Origin: Embleya scabrispora
GTDB lineage: Bacteria; Actinomycetota; Actinomycetes; Streptomycetales; Streptomycetaceae
Direction of reading: 5' to 3'
NCBI RefSeq assembly: GCF_002024165.1
Contig: NZ_MWQN01000001.1
Span: forward strand, 2,666,001-2,730,000
Length of the DNA stretch: 64,000 bases
The notes beneath the pieces are model-generated. The model ran no database searches. It was not told where the DNA came from and saw only the letters and a list, made by a program, of their open reading frames with translations. The position numbers and the translations under genes are program-made. Shown piece by piece: positions 1-8,479 of this stretch. How positions within the stretch are numbered: the stretch's first letter is position 1; the number at the start of each line of letters is the position of its first letter.

Positions 1-709
1 CGGCAACCACCTGATCCACGCGCTGCGCCGCAACGTCAACCTGAAGATCCTGCTGTTCAACAACCGGATCTACGGTCTGACCAAGGGTCAGTACTCGCCC
101 ACCTCGGAGACCGGCAAGATCACCAAGTCCACCCCGATGGGCTCGCTCGACCACCCGTTCAACCCGCTGTCGGTGGCCATCGGCGCCGAGGCGTCGTTCG
201 TGGCCCGGTCGATCGACTCCGACCGCAAGCACCTGACCTCGGTGCTGCGCGCGGCGGCGGCCCACGAGGGCACCGCCCTCGTGGAGATCTACCAGAACTG
301 CAACATCTTCAACGACGGCGCGTTCGAGCAGCTCAAGGACCCCGCGCAGCGCGACGACGTAACCATCCGGCTCGAACACGGGCAGCCGATCCGGTTCGGC
401 GCGGAGGGCCAGTACGGCGTCATCCGCGGCGCGCACGGCGCGCTGGACGTGGCCGAGGTGGCCAAGGTCGGCGAGGACGCGGTGCTCGTGCACGACGCGC
501 ACGCCGACAACCCGGAGCTGGCCTTCGCGCTGACCCGGCTCGGCGATCTGACGAGCAACACGCACACCCCCATCGGGGTGTTCCGCGACATCGCGCGTCC
601 GGTCTACGACCGGCTGATGTCGGCCCAGATGGCGGAGGCCGCGACGAAGCAGGGCCAGGGCGACCTGGCCTCGCTGATCCGCGGCAACGACACCTGGACG
701 ATCGACTAG
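1..709 (+). CDS. korB: 2-oxoacid:ferredoxin oxidoreductase beta subunit (3' part)
   Basis: Partial gene: the frame is open from base 2 with no start, so the N-terminus lies outside the window. The product is the thiamine-diphosphate-binding beta subunit that, with KorA, oxidatively decarboxylates 2-oxoglutarate or pyruvate and reduces ferredoxin. The visible part starts in the TPP-binding region (FNNRIYGLTKGQYSPTS) and continues through the typical KorB C-terminus (PFNPLSVAIGAEASFVAR, ALVEIYQNCNIFND, IGVFRDIARPVYD). It ends with TAG at 707-709, followed by a strong hairpin terminator. In streptomycetes korA lies directly upstream; here that would be outside the window. Substrate choice cannot be read from this fragment. 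Confidence 0.93.
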   Translation, partial: GNHLIHALRRNVNLKILLFNNRIYGLTKGQYSPTSETGKITKSTPMGSLDHPFNPLSVAIGAEASFVARSIDSDRKHLTSVLRAAAAHEGTALVEIYQNCNIFNDGAFEQLKDPAQRDDVTIRLEHGQPIRFGAEGQYGVIRGAHGALDVAEVAKVGEDAVLVHDAHADNPELAFALTRLGDLTSNTHTPIGVFRDIARPVYDRLMSAQMAEAATKQGQGDLASLIRGNDTWTID

Positions 710-723
710 CGAACGAGGCGACA

Positions 724-761
724 CCGAGCGGGCCCGGCACGAGCGTGCCGGGCCCGCTCGG
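724..761 (+). terminator. Hairpin terminator after korB
   Basis: Perfect inverted repeat: CCGAGCGGGCCCGGCAC (724-740), a GAGC loop, then the complementary arm to 761. It begins 15 nt after the korB stop. There is no U-tract, which is usual for actinomycete hairpin terminators. It also cuts the permease remnant downstream off from korB transcription. Confidence 0.8.
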
Positions 762-779
762 GTTTCGGACGAGCCGCCT

Positions 780-1735
780 TTGTCCAACCCGACCGCGCTC
801 GGCGTGCCGGCCTCGGACTGCATCTCCTCGTCCGCGTACGGCACCGAGCAGATGCTCCGCGCCCTGGTGCCCCACGTCGGCGTCGCCGCGTTCACCCTGC
901 TGCTCCCGGTCACCTACGCCATCCTCGCGGTGCTGCTCCTGCTCACCCTGTCCTACGGGGACGTGGTGAGCCTGTACACCAAGGCCGGCGGCTCCTACAT
1001 CGTGGCCCGGGACAACTTCGGGCCGCGCGTCGCGCAGGTCGCCTCGGTCGCGCTGCTGATCGACTACGTGGTCACCGTCGCGGTGCAGACCGCGGCCGGC
1101 ACCGACGCGATCGTCTCGCTGCTGCACCTGATGTGGGGCGCCGACGCCAACATCAGCCGGTGGAAGCCGGAGGTGTGCGTGGCGGTGGTCGGCGTGCCGA
1201 CTTCGTCGCCGAGGACGCCTTCCTGCCGAAGATGTTGCGCAAGCGCGGACACCGGCCGGCCTTCGCCAACGGCATCATCCTGCTCGCGGTGCCGGCCGTG
1301 GCCCTGCTCCTGGCGACCCGGGCGAGCGTGGACTCGCTGATCGCGCTGTACGCGATCGGCGTGTTCACCGGGTTCATGATGGCGGGCTCCGGGCCGACCA
1401 GACACCACTGGACCCAGCGCACCGGCCACTGGCGGGCGGGATGTGTGGTGAACGCGCTCGCGGCCGTGGTGTCCGGGGCGGTCGTCCTGATCTTCGCGTG
1501 GCCCGTGCGGTCGTCGAACCGGCCGCGCGTGAGGTGGCGGGCGGTGCGTCGGGAATCATGCTGCTGCTGCCCCGTCGCACGTATCCGCCGCTGATCGGTC
1601 GGCTGTTGCACGGGCGGACCACCGACTCGATCGCGTCCGCGCTGACCCGGGTGCCGCACGCGGTCGCCACCGTCGTGCCGTTCGACGTCGGCGCGGCGAT
1701 GGCCCACCGGCCGGAGCCGGACCGCGAAGCGGTCG
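780..1735 (+). pseudogene. Decayed APC-family amino acid/potassium permease
   Basis: Recognisable pieces of an APC permease lie in three different frames. Frame 3 (from about 780) gives the N-terminal helices without the usual start (GVPASDCISSSAYGTEQML, then LLIDYVVTVAVQTAAGTDA). Around 1195 the match jumps to frame 2 with a late segment (EDAFLPKMLRKRGHRPAFAN, LIALYAIGVFTGF). After about 1550 it moves to frame 1 with the C-terminal part (RTTDSIASALTRVPHAVATV, VPFDVG). The middle of the protein, roughly 200 residues in intact relatives, is missing. No ribosome-binding site is seen and the preceding terminator ends 19 nt upstream. I read this as a dead gene. Confidence 0.75.
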
Positions 1736-1980
1736 CGAAGTGTGTTCCCCGGCTGCTGCCGATCGTGGACGCGGAGCCGGAGCCGGCCGGCGGACCGGTC
1801 GCGACGGTCTCGGTGGTCGCGCTGAAGTGGCGACAACACGCGGACGTGGTCGGCCGGATCCGGGCGGTGTCGCCGTCGCCGGAGACCGCGCGACCGGCCC
1901 TGGAGGTGCAGTTGTACGACCACACGGGCGGCCTCCGGTTGCTCTTCCACGGCCGGCGCCGACTCGCGGGCGGAGGAGTA
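1735..1980 (+). pseudogene. Remnant of a small OB-fold protein gene
   Basis: In frame 1, directly after the permease remnant, the translation resembles small actinobacterial OB-fold nucleic-acid-binding proteins: ADVVGRIRAVSPSPETARP followed by ALEVQLYDHTGGLRLLFHGR and RRLAG. There is no start codon with a ribosome-binding site, and the frame runs on without a stop into the antisense of the next gene. In streptomycetes such OB-fold genes can lie near APC permease and TrkA genes, so both fragments may derive from one lost cluster. The family match is by eye. Confidence 0.45.
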
Positions 1981-2013
1981 GCGGTCCCGGCCGCTTCGGG
2001 CTCTGCGGCCGGC

Positions 2014-3090
2014 TCAGCCGACCCGGCGCAGCAGGCCCAGCCGGCTCGCGGTGCGCACGATGTCGGTCGGCAGGTCGTCGCCGGCGAGCAGTTCCGGCAG
2101 CGGGCGATCGCTGCCCAGGAAGAGCCGGACGTCGGCGTCGCAGCACACGTCGATCAGGTTCACGAAACGTTGCCGGGCCTCGGCGCTCGCGGTCTTCAGC
2201 GGCGGCAGGTCGCGGATCACCCACGTGGGGTACGTCTCGGCCAGCACGAGGTAGTCGAGCGGCGAGGTGCGCCCCTCGCACAGCGCCTCGAACCCGGCCC
2301 ACAACTCGTCCGGCCGGGCCGCCTCGACCAGCAGCGCGCGGTTGTTCACGGTCAGCGTCGCCGCCTCGGCCGGCGTGGGCGGCACCAGGCCCTGTCCGCG
2401 CAGTTGCCCGGGATCGCCCGGCCACAACACCGCGCCCCGCGCGAACGCGCCGGCGCCGGACTCGTCCCGGGGCAGTGCCCGATAGTCCTGCGGGCCGGCG
2501 ACGGTGACCACGCTCATCCGGGTCTCGATCTCCCGGATCGTCGGCGCGAACAGGTGGTGGTAGAGCGGGTTGGGCAGCAGTCCGGACGGCGGGTAGTTGG
2601 AGGTGCAGACCAGGACCACCCCCCGGGTGTGCAGTTCCCGCAGCAGCCGGGTGACCAGCATCGCGTCACCCGGGTCGTGCACGTGGAACTCGTCGAAGCA
2701 GACCAGGTCGACGTCGCCCACGAGTTCGGACACCGCCGCGTCCACGGCGCTGTGCTCGTGGCCGTGGTCGTCCCGGTGCCGCCGGACCGCCTCGTGCAAC
2801 TGCCGGAAGAAGGCGTGGAAGTGCACCCGGGTCCGTCGGTCGGCGGGTCCGGCGACGGCGGCGAAGAACGTGTCGAGCAGCCAGGTCTTGCCCCGGCCGA
2901 CCGGCCCCCACAGGTACAGCCCCGGCGGCGTCCGGCGATGGAACAGCCCGTGCGCCCGGCCCCGGCCCAGCGCGAGGCCGAGTTCGGCCAGGCGGTCGGC
3001 GGCCTGCCGCTGGGCCGGATCGAGGATGTACCCGCGTGCCCGGGCAGCCTCGTCGAAACGGCTGCGGATCGTCTCGACCGTCGTTCGCAT
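2014..3090 (-). CDS. zapE: AFG1/ZapE-type ATPase
   Basis: 358-aa P-loop ATPase of the AFG1/ZapE family, which in proteobacteria associates with the Z-ring; its role in actinobacteria is less clear. The Walker A motif GPVGRGKT is at residues 62-69. The Walker B-like stretch DLVCFDEFHVHDPGDAML and the sensor region VVLVCTSNYPPSGLLPNPLY with its downstream LFAPTI are typical of the family. I chose ATG 3090 (MRTTVETIRSRFDEAARARG), where family similarity begins, rather than the longer open frame to 3207, whose translation is Arg/Ser-rich and unlike the family. It reads towards the permease remnant. Confidence 0.88.
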   Translation of the reverse strand: MRTTVETIRSRFDEAARARGYILDPAQRQAADRLAELGLALGRGRAHGLFHRRTPPGLYLWGPVGRGKTWLLDTFFAAVAGPADRRTRVHFHAFFRQLHEAVRRHRDDHGHEHSAVDAAVSELVGDVDLVCFDEFHVHDPGDAMLVTRLLRELHTRGVVLVCTSNYPPSGLLPNPLYHHLFAPTIREIETRMSVVTVAGPQDYRALPRDESGAGAFARGAVLWPGDPGQLRGQGLVPPTPAEAATLTVNNRALLVEAARPDELWAGFEALCEGRTSPLDYLVLAETYPTWVIRDLPPLKTASAEARQRFVNLIDVCCDADVRLFLGSDRPLPELLAGDDLPTDIVRTASRLGLLRRVG

Positions 3091-3148
3091 GATCGAGATC
3101 CTAGGGCCGGGCACCGAGCGGGATTCGCGACCCCGCTTCCATGTCGCC

Positions 3149-3418
3149 TCAGTCCACCGGCGAGTCGTCGGAGCGGACCGGAACGGCGTGGTACTCGACT
3201 TCGACATAGAACTGCCCGTTGGGCTTCTTCAGCCGCCGCACGGTGCGGTGTCCGGCGGCGCCCAGCTCACGCAGCGCCTTCTGCACCCGGTACGGCCCCT
3301 CGGGCATCACGTCGGCCACGTCCTTGCCGGTGAACTTGATCCCCTCCGGCACGGCCAACATGCAGGCAAGCACCCGACGGGCAAGCGGGCTGAGTTCGCT
3401 GTCGGCGTCGTCGGACAC
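3149..3418 (-). CDS. Small winged-helix-like protein
   Basis: 89-aa protein with a helix-turn-helix look: SPLARRVLACMLAVPEGIKF, then TGKDVADVMPEGPYRVQKAL, then a basic strand region (RTVRRLKKPNGQFYVEVEYH). This resembles a compact winged-helix DNA-binding fold. It lies 58 bp upstream of the zapE start on the same strand and 19 bp downstream of the Uma2 gene, so the three could be cotranscribed. No specific function can be assigned. Confidence 0.6.
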   Translation of the reverse strand: MSDDADSELSPLARRVLACMLAVPEGIKFTGKDVADVMPEGPYRVQKALRELGAAGHRTVRRLKKPNGQFYVEVEYHAVPVRSDDSPVD

Positions 3419-3437
3419 GGCATCCCACCCCCACGGC

Positions 3438-4025
3438 TCAGTCGACGATCGAAGCGGTGTCCAGGACGAAGCCGAAGGGATCCGGCACCGGCAGGAGTTT
3501 GCCGAAGCCGACCTCCACGCGCCCCGTGTAGTTGCCCTTCTCCGGCTCGGTGAAGAGCGTCAGCTTGGATTCGGAACGGTCGATCAGGAGATAAAGGGGG
3601 ATCGCGGCTTCGGCATGGACCTGCCGCTTGGTGAACCGGTCCCGGCCGGGGACGGTGGAGGTCACCTCGACCACCAGGAGCACCCCGTCGGACGGCATCC
3701 AGGACTCCGCGCCACGCATGGCGCCGGACGCCGTCACGGTGATATCCGGAACGACACGATCCCCGGCCGGCGTCTGCACACCCTTGTTCATGGCGGCATC
3801 GAAACGATCGCCCACGTCGAAGCGCGCCAACTGCCTGGCCAGACGCCAGATGAGGGTCTCGTGATCGCCATCCGGCGGTGGTGACACCCGAGTCTCCCGG
3901 TCGATGAACTCCACGCGGTAGTCGTGCAGTCGCTCGGACAGGGCGAAGAACAACTGCAACGGATCCGGCATCGCGTCGTCGTCGGTTTCCACACCATGTG
4001 TGTGCACAGCTTCGACGGACATCAC
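3438..4025 (-). CDS. Uma2-family putative restriction endonuclease
   Basis: 195-aa Uma2 protein, a family with a PD-(D/E)XK nuclease-like fold that is greatly expanded in streptomycetes and cyanobacteria, mostly without known function. Visible core: HETLIWRLARQLARF, VVPDITVT (the acidic residue after VVP), GVLLVVEVTSTVPGRDRFTK (the E-V core) and AAIPLYLLIDRSESKLTLF. Translation starts at GTG 4025 or the adjoining ATG 4022; an AGGAGG lies 7 and 10 nt upstream respectively. It heads a minus-strand group with the winged-helix protein and zapE. Confidence 0.82.
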   Translation of the reverse strand: MMSVEAVHTHGVETDDDAMPDPLQLFFALSERLHDYRVEFIDRETRVSPPPDGDHETLIWRLARQLARFDVGDRFDAAMNKGVQTPAGDRVVPDITVTASGAMRGAESWMPSDGVLLVVEVTSTVPGRDRFTKRQVHAEAAIPLYLLIDRSESKLTLFTEPEKGNYTGRVEVGFGKLLPVPDPFGFVLDTASIVD

Positions 4026-4144
4026 ACCCGTTCCTCCTCTCCCCGAGGCAACTCCTTCAGCCTAGTTTCGGGGTCGGGTGCACAGTAGACCTTCCCGGGC
4101 CATTCACCCGTTCGGGCAGATGTGCTCTCGTCTAGGGTCGCGGT

Positions 4145-4486
4145 ATGCGTGTACAGCTGCGTCAGATCGTCGTGGATGCCCGGGAGCCGCGGGTGTTGGT
4201 GCGGTTCTGGGCCGGGTTGCTCGGTGGGGAACCGGTCGATCGGGAGCGGGGCTGGTCGCATGTCGAGCCGCCCGGCGCGGCGCGGATGGCGTTCCAGCCG
4301 GTGCCGGAGGACAAGGCCGGGAAGAACCGGCTGCATCTGGACCTGGCCGTGGCCGACGTGGACGCGGCCGTGATGCTCGCGGTCTCGCTCGGGGCGACGC
4401 CGGTGGGCGAGACGGTCACCGACGAGCAGGGGTCGTTCCGGGTCATGCGCGATCCCGAGGGCAACGAGTTCTGCTTCGTCGACTGA
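4145..4486 (+). CDS. VOC-family (glyoxalase-like) protein
   Basis: 113-aa single-domain vicinal-oxygen-chelate protein. It starts MRVQLRQIVVDAREPRVLVR followed by FWAGLLGGEP, the usual first beta-alpha unit. It then shows NRLHLDLAVADVDAAVMLAV (a conserved His on the LHLDL strand) and ends MRDPEGNEFCFVD, the C-terminal strand with the usual metal-ligand Glu. Members act as small metalloenzymes or as bleomycin/fosfomycin-type binding proteins; substrate is unknown. It is divergent from the Uma2 gene and convergent with gtrA, with a 16-bp inverted repeat between. Confidence 0.8.
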   Translation: MRVQLRQIVVDAREPRVLVRFWAGLLGGEPVDRERGWSHVEPPGAARMAFQPVPEDKAGKNRLHLDLAVADVDAAVMLAVSLGATPVGETVTDEQGSFRVMRDPEGNEFCFVD

Positions 4487-4505
4487 GGTGGGGCCGACGT
4501 GAAAA

Positions 4506-4575
4506 GGCGACGGATCGGCTCGGACCGGGAGGCGGCGGGACACAGTCGCCGCTCCGGGTGAGCCGATCCGTCGCC
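4506..4575. terminator. Inverted repeat between convergent genes
   Basis: Perfect 16-bp arms GGCGACGGATCGGCTC (4506-4521) and its complement (4560-4575), separated by 38 nt. It sits between the stop of the VOC gene and the end of the GtrA gene and probably serves as a shared bidirectional terminator. Confidence 0.6.
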
Positions 4576-4593
4576 GGTCGGGGTCGGATCCGC

Positions 4594-5071
4594 TCAGGCG
4601 GCGGTCACCACGGCCTCGCGGGCCAGTACCCGCTCCCGTCGGGCCGCCCCTGCGCGCGAAGATCACCAGGCGCATGAAGGCGAACCGGCCGATGCCCGCC
4701 AGACCGGAGGCGGACAGGTACACCGACTGCTCGACCAGTACGCCGGCGTGCGGCCGGATCGTGTGCAGCACCAGCATCGCGGCGGTGGTGAACAGGTAGC
4801 AGACCAGCACGGTCAGCGCCGCCTTGACGTGGTCGCTCCTTCCGGGCTTGTCCTGCCCGAAGGTGAAGCGGCTGTGCAGCTCGGTGGCGATCAGGGTGGA
4901 GCCCACGGTCACCAGCGCGTTGGCGGCGGCGAACGGCACGTGGCCGGAGAGCAGGACCAGCGTCGCGCTGCTCGCGAGGCCGACCCCGCCGCCGAAGACG
5001 ACGAAGCGGACGAAGGAGGCGATCACTCCGGGGGTCCGGGTGGGGGCGGCGGTGCTGCTCGTGGTGTCCAT
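4594..5071 (-). CDS. GtrA-family membrane protein, probable 3' frameshift
   Basis: Small multi-spanning membrane protein of the GtrA family, thought to help translocate lipid-linked sugars. Four hydrophobic segments are visible: RFVVFGGGVGLASSATLVLL, FAAANALVTVGSTLIATELH, VLVCYLFTTAAMLVLHTI and VYLSASGLAGIGRFAFMRLV. The family ends soon after FMRLVIFARR, but this frame stays open to 4022. One frame over, a natural ending (RERVLAREAVVTAA, TGA at 4596-4594) follows immediately. A one-base slip near the G/C runs at 4640-4660 would restore it, so it is a recent frameshift or a base-call error. ATG 5071, 5083 or 5092 could be the start. Confidence 0.72.
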
Positions 5072-5311
5072 GTCGAAGAGCATCCGGCGCATCGCCGGCA
5101 GCCCTCGCACAATCCGCTGACCGCCCCTGTCGGCGGCTGTCAGCCGGTGCCGGCGGCCGGCTTCGGGGCTCGGAGGCGGGTCTACCACGGGGGTTTTTCG
5201 GCCGGCGCCGAAGCGTGGCGCGGCTAGCGTGCCGGGTCGTGGTCGTTCGCCGGCGGGCCCGGTCCGGTTCCCGGGCCGAGGGTCGCCGGCCGCAAGCGGA
5301 GGTGGCGTGGG

Positions 5312-5935
5312 ATGGGTGGCGGGAGTCGGGTTCACGTGGCGCCGACGGCCGCGCGGGCCGTGGCCGAGCGGTTTCGGGAGGTCAACGGTGACCATGCGAT
5401 GACGCCGGCCGACGACGCGTACGTGAACCGGCAGTTCGTCGAGCTGACCGCGTTGTGCGCGGCGACCGGGCGGGATCCGGAACGGGTGCGCGCACTCGTC
5501 CTGGACCGGTGCCTGCCGCTGCCCTCCTACCTGCGCTCGGACGGGGCCGAGATGGTGCCGGCCGACCTGTTCGCGCTCGCCGACGCGGCCGGCGGCCCGG
5601 ACCGGCTCCGGGCCTGGTTCGTCGGGCACTGGGCCGATCCGGTCGAGGGCGAGGAGGAGTGGGCCGGCTACCTCAGCGGGCAGTACGTCTGCCTGCGCTC
5701 CGTCTCCCCCACCACGATCCGGCGCAAGAGCGAACTGACGGCCGCGATCGACGCCGCCCTGGCCGCTCCCGCGCCGGACGATCCGGCCTGGCGTGCCGCA
5801 CTCCACCGGTCGATCGACGACCTGGACGCCCTGGAGCCGGACTTCACCGCCTACGACCGCCTCCGCTTCGGCGGTCCGGTCTCCCGCGACACGTACATCA
5901 CCGCACTTCGGGCCCGCCACCCGCGCATCCCCTGA
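5312..5935 (+). CDS. DUF6058-like protein
   Basis: 207-aa soluble protein resembling DUF6058, annotated in some genomes as a natural-product biosynthesis family. Conserved-looking stretches are DDAYVNRQFVELTALCAATG, LPLPSYLRSDGAEMVPADLF and EEEWAGYLSGQYVCLRSVSP, which is followed by TTIRRK. No catalytic motif or membrane segment is seen. ATG 5312 gives a plausible N-terminus; an internal ATG at 5399 just before the conserved core is possible, but neither has a convincing Shine-Dalgarno. It is divergent from gtrA and convergent with the subtilase. No activity can be stated. Confidence 0.6.
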   Translation: MGGGSRVHVAPTAARAVAERFREVNGDHAMTPADDAYVNRQFVELTALCAATGRDPERVRALVLDRCLPLPSYLRSDGAEMVPADLFALADAAGGPDRLRAWFVGHWADPVEGEEEWAGYLSGQYVCLRSVSPTTIRRKSELTAAIDAALAAPAPDDPAWRAALHRSIDDLDALEPDFTAYDRLRFGGPVSRDTYITALRARHPRIP

Positions 5936-5957
5936 TCGGGGCCGCGCCGAGCCGGCC

Positions 5958-7409
5958 TCACGGTCCCGGCCGCACCGCCCGCAGCGCGTCGACCAGTCCG
6001 TGTCCGTGGAACGAGTCGACCTCCCCCGACGCGGTACACGACCCCGCGCACGGCAGCCGAACCGCGGTGGCGGCCAGCCGGGCCGCGATCGTGTCCGGGC
6101 CCCACTCCGGGTGCTCGGACACGACCAGCGCGGCCACCCCGCTCACCGCGGGCGCCGCCATCGAGGTGCCCTCCTTGCGGGCCCACCCGCCGTCGCGCGC
6201 TGTGGACAACACGCCCTCGCCGCCGGCCGAGCCGTTCCCGCCGGGCCCGGCCAGATCCACCACGCCCAGGCCGGTGTTCGAATAGCCGGCCCGCCGACCG
6301 TCCGCGCCGACCGCCGCGACCGTGACCACGCCCGGGAGTTCGGCGGGCGCCATCCGACACGCGTCGGTCACCGGGCGCGGCGGGACCGGCCGGCCCGCCG
6401 CGTCGTTCGGGCTGTACGGGTCCACCGTCTTGTGCGCGAGGTCGTAGCCGTCGTTGCCCGCCGCGGCGATCGACAACACGCCGCGCTCGGCCGCGTACGC
6501 CGCCGCCCGACGGATGCCCTCGTACGCCACCGCCTGGTCCTCGTCGTCCGGACACATCAGCCACCACGGGTCGTTGTAGTAGCTGTGGTTGGCGATCCGC
6601 AGCCCCCGCACGGCATGCTCGGCCAGCCACACGAACCCGCATACGCTCGCCTCGGCGTGGAACATCGTGTCCGCGTCGCCGACCCGCACCGCCGCGATCC
6701 GCACCCTCGGCGCCACCCCGACCACACCGGTGCCGTTGCGCGCCGCCGCGATCGTGCCCGCCACATGCGTCCCGTGGTCCGAGCGCGGCGCCCGCCACGC
6801 CGCGCCCTCGCGGATCGGCCGACCCGTCGAACAGTCCACCGACAACTCCGGATCGAAGTTCGGGGCCAGGTCGGGATGCCGGTCGTCCACCCCGGAGTCG
6901 ACCACCGCGACCGCCACATCGGGGCTGCCCTCGGTGATCGCCTGCGCCTCGTACGCGTGCACCATGGCCAGGTTCCACTGCGCGGCCTCCGCCGGATCCT
7001 CCGTCGCGCCGCCGGCGCGTGCGGCCGGGCCGCCGTGCTCCGCGATCGGCACCGTCCGGGTGGCCCCCACCCGCGCCACGCCCGGCCGCCCCCGCACCGC
7101 CGCCGCGAAACCCGGCCCGCCGTGGGCCACGACCACCCCGATCCGCCCGTACGCCCCGACCACCGTGCCGCCCGCCCGCCGCACCGCCGACTCCACGAGC
7201 ACCGTCCCGGCCGGCCCCGGCTCGCGGGTCAGCACCAGGAAGGAGTAGGTCGCCGCGGGCGCCTCGACCGACCTCCTCGGCGCCGCCGACACCACCCGCG
7301 TGGGCACCGTCCCGAGCAACACGACGCCGGCCGCCGACACCATCGCGATCGCCACACGCATCCTCATATCGGCCCACATGCACATGTACCACCCGAACCA
7401 ACCCGGCAT
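5958..7409 (-). CDS. Secreted S8 (subtilisin-like) serine protease
   Basis: 483-aa exported subtilase. A hydrophobic signal (MRVAIAMVSAAGVVLLG, roughly residues 17-33) is followed by a propeptide-like region and the catalytic domain. The triad is intact: Asp171 in AVVDSGVDDRHPDL, His212 in DHGTHVAG and Ser416 in GTSMAAP, with the oxyanion Asn319 in AAAGND. Paired cysteines in the domain suggest disulfides outside the cell. Starts at ATG 7409, 7367 or 7361 are all possible; the later ones give a more compact signal peptide, but no start has a clear ribosome-binding site. It is probably a monocistronic extracellular or wall-associated protease. Confidence 0.87.
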   Translation of the reverse strand: MPGWFGWYMCMWADMRMRVAIAMVSAAGVVLLGTVPTRVVSAAPRRSVEAPAATYSFLVLTREPGPAGTVLVESAVRRAGGTVVGAYGRIGVVVAHGGPGFAAAVRGRPGVARVGATRTVPIAEHGGPAARAGGATEDPAEAAQWNLAMVHAYEAQAITEGSPDVAVAVVDSGVDDRHPDLAPNFDPELSVDCSTGRPIREGAAWRAPRSDHGTHVAGTIAAARNGTGVVGVAPRVRIAAVRVGDADTMFHAEASVCGFVWLAEHAVRGLRIANHSYYNDPWWLMCPDDEDQAVAYEGIRRAAAYAAERGVLSIAAAGNDGYDLAHKTVDPYSPNDAAGRPVPPRPVTDACRMAPAELPGVVTVAAVGADGRRAGYSNTGLGVVDLAGPGGNGSAGGEGVLSTARDGGWARKEGTSMAAPAVSGVAALVVSEHPEWGPDTIAARLAATAVRLPCAGSCTASGEVDSFHGHGLVDALRAVRPGP

Positions 7410-7549
7410 TCACCCGGACGAGTTGCCCACCCACCGGCATCGAACCGGCGCAGAACAGTCGGCATCGAGCCACCGGCACCGAACGCCGAAAGGCGCCGGG
7501 CGAGCCGGTCCCCCGGCCCACCCGGCGCCCGCCGGCGCGGCGCCCCGTC

Positions 7550-8479
7550 TCACGTGGTGATGTCGCGCTCGTTCAATCGGGCCCACGCCGCCGCGCCGAA
7601 GACCGCCGCGTACGCCGCCTGCATCCCGAGGTTGCGCAGGATTTCACCGGTCGGGATCGGAGTGCGCAGCAGATCCCCGAAGCTCATCCACGCGTCGGTG
7701 AACAACCACGGGTGCAGACCCGACAACTGCGGGATCCCGGTCAGGATCGCGGTCACGATCACCACGCCGACCGTGGTCGCCATCGCCGCCACCGGCACCG
7801 TGGTCAGCGTGGACACGAACAGCCCGATCGCGGCCAGGCCGACCAGCGAGGCGGCCACGCACAGCGCGATCAACACCGCTCGCCACGACGCCTCGACCAT
7901 CGAGATCGAATCCCCGGTCAGCAGCGGCACGTCGCCCATCGGGAACAACGCGGCACCGACCGCCAGCGCGGACAGCGCGATGGTGAGCGTCGCGGCCAGA
8001 CAGAACGTCAGCACGCCGGCGAACTTCACCAGCAGCAGCCGGGTCCGCCCGGCCGGCGCGACCAGCAGGTAGCGCAGCGTCCCGCCGTGCGCCTCCCCCG
8101 CGATCGAGTCGCCCGCGACCACGCCGACGGTCATCGGCAGGAAGAACGGCAACGCGGCGGCCAGCGACGCGAAAACCAGGAACAGCCCGTTGCCGGTGAC
8201 CTGGTTCACGAAGTCCATCGTCCCGCCGTCGCCGCCGCCGCGCGAGGAATCCCCGTCGTGGAAGTAGCGCAGCGCGACCCCGAGCAGCACCGGCACCAGG
8301 GCCAAAAAGCCCAGCATCGCGGCCGTCCGCGGCCGCAGGAACACCAACCGCAGTTCGCTGCGCATCAGTCCGCGCAGGCGCGGCAGCCGTTCGGCGCCGA
8401 ACGACTCGCTGTTCGCCGTCGAGTGCCCGAACGCGGGCGACAGAACACCCGTCTTGGGCAGTGCGTCAGTCGGTGACAT
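7550..8479 (-). CDS. ABC transporter permease (ABC-2 type)
   Basis: 309-aa integral membrane protein with about six hydrophobic segments (for example MLGFLALVPVLLGVALRYF, LFLVFASLAAALPFFLPMTV and VVIVTAILTGI). The stretch GDSIAGEAHGGTLRYLLVAP is the hallmark ABC-2 permease loop (a GE-x-GT-LR-LL pattern). Its start overlaps the end of the ATPase gene by 14 nt, so the two are translationally linked and form one exporter. No RBS other than that inside the ATPase gene is needed. Substrate unknown; it is the last gene of a three-gene operon. Confidence 0.88.
   Translation of the reverse strand: MSPTDALPKTGVLSPAFGHSTANSESFGAERLPRLRGLMRSELRLVFLRPRTAAMLGFLALVPVLLGVALRYFHDGDSSRGGGDGGTMDFVNQVTGNGLFLVFASLAAALPFFLPMTVGVVAGDSIAGEAHGGTLRYLLVAPAGRTRLLLVKFAGVLTFCLAATLTIALSALAVGAALFPMGDVPLLTGDSISMVEASWRAVLIALCVAASLVGLAAIGLFVSTLTTVPVAAMATTVGVVIVTAILTGIPQLSGLHPWLFTDAWMSFGDLLRTPIPTGEILRNLGMQAAYAAVFGAAAWARLNERDITT

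Noticed and set aside
1441-3333. 630-residue open frame on the plus strand
   Set aside because: Most of it is the antisense of zapE, with low-complexity His/Arg/Gly composition. Only the first part (to about 1980) holds the permease and OB-fold remnants.
5092-5920. N-terminal extension of GtrA up to 5920
   Set aside because: It is the antisense of the DUF6058 gene with Arg/Gly/Pro-rich translation and no family similarity.
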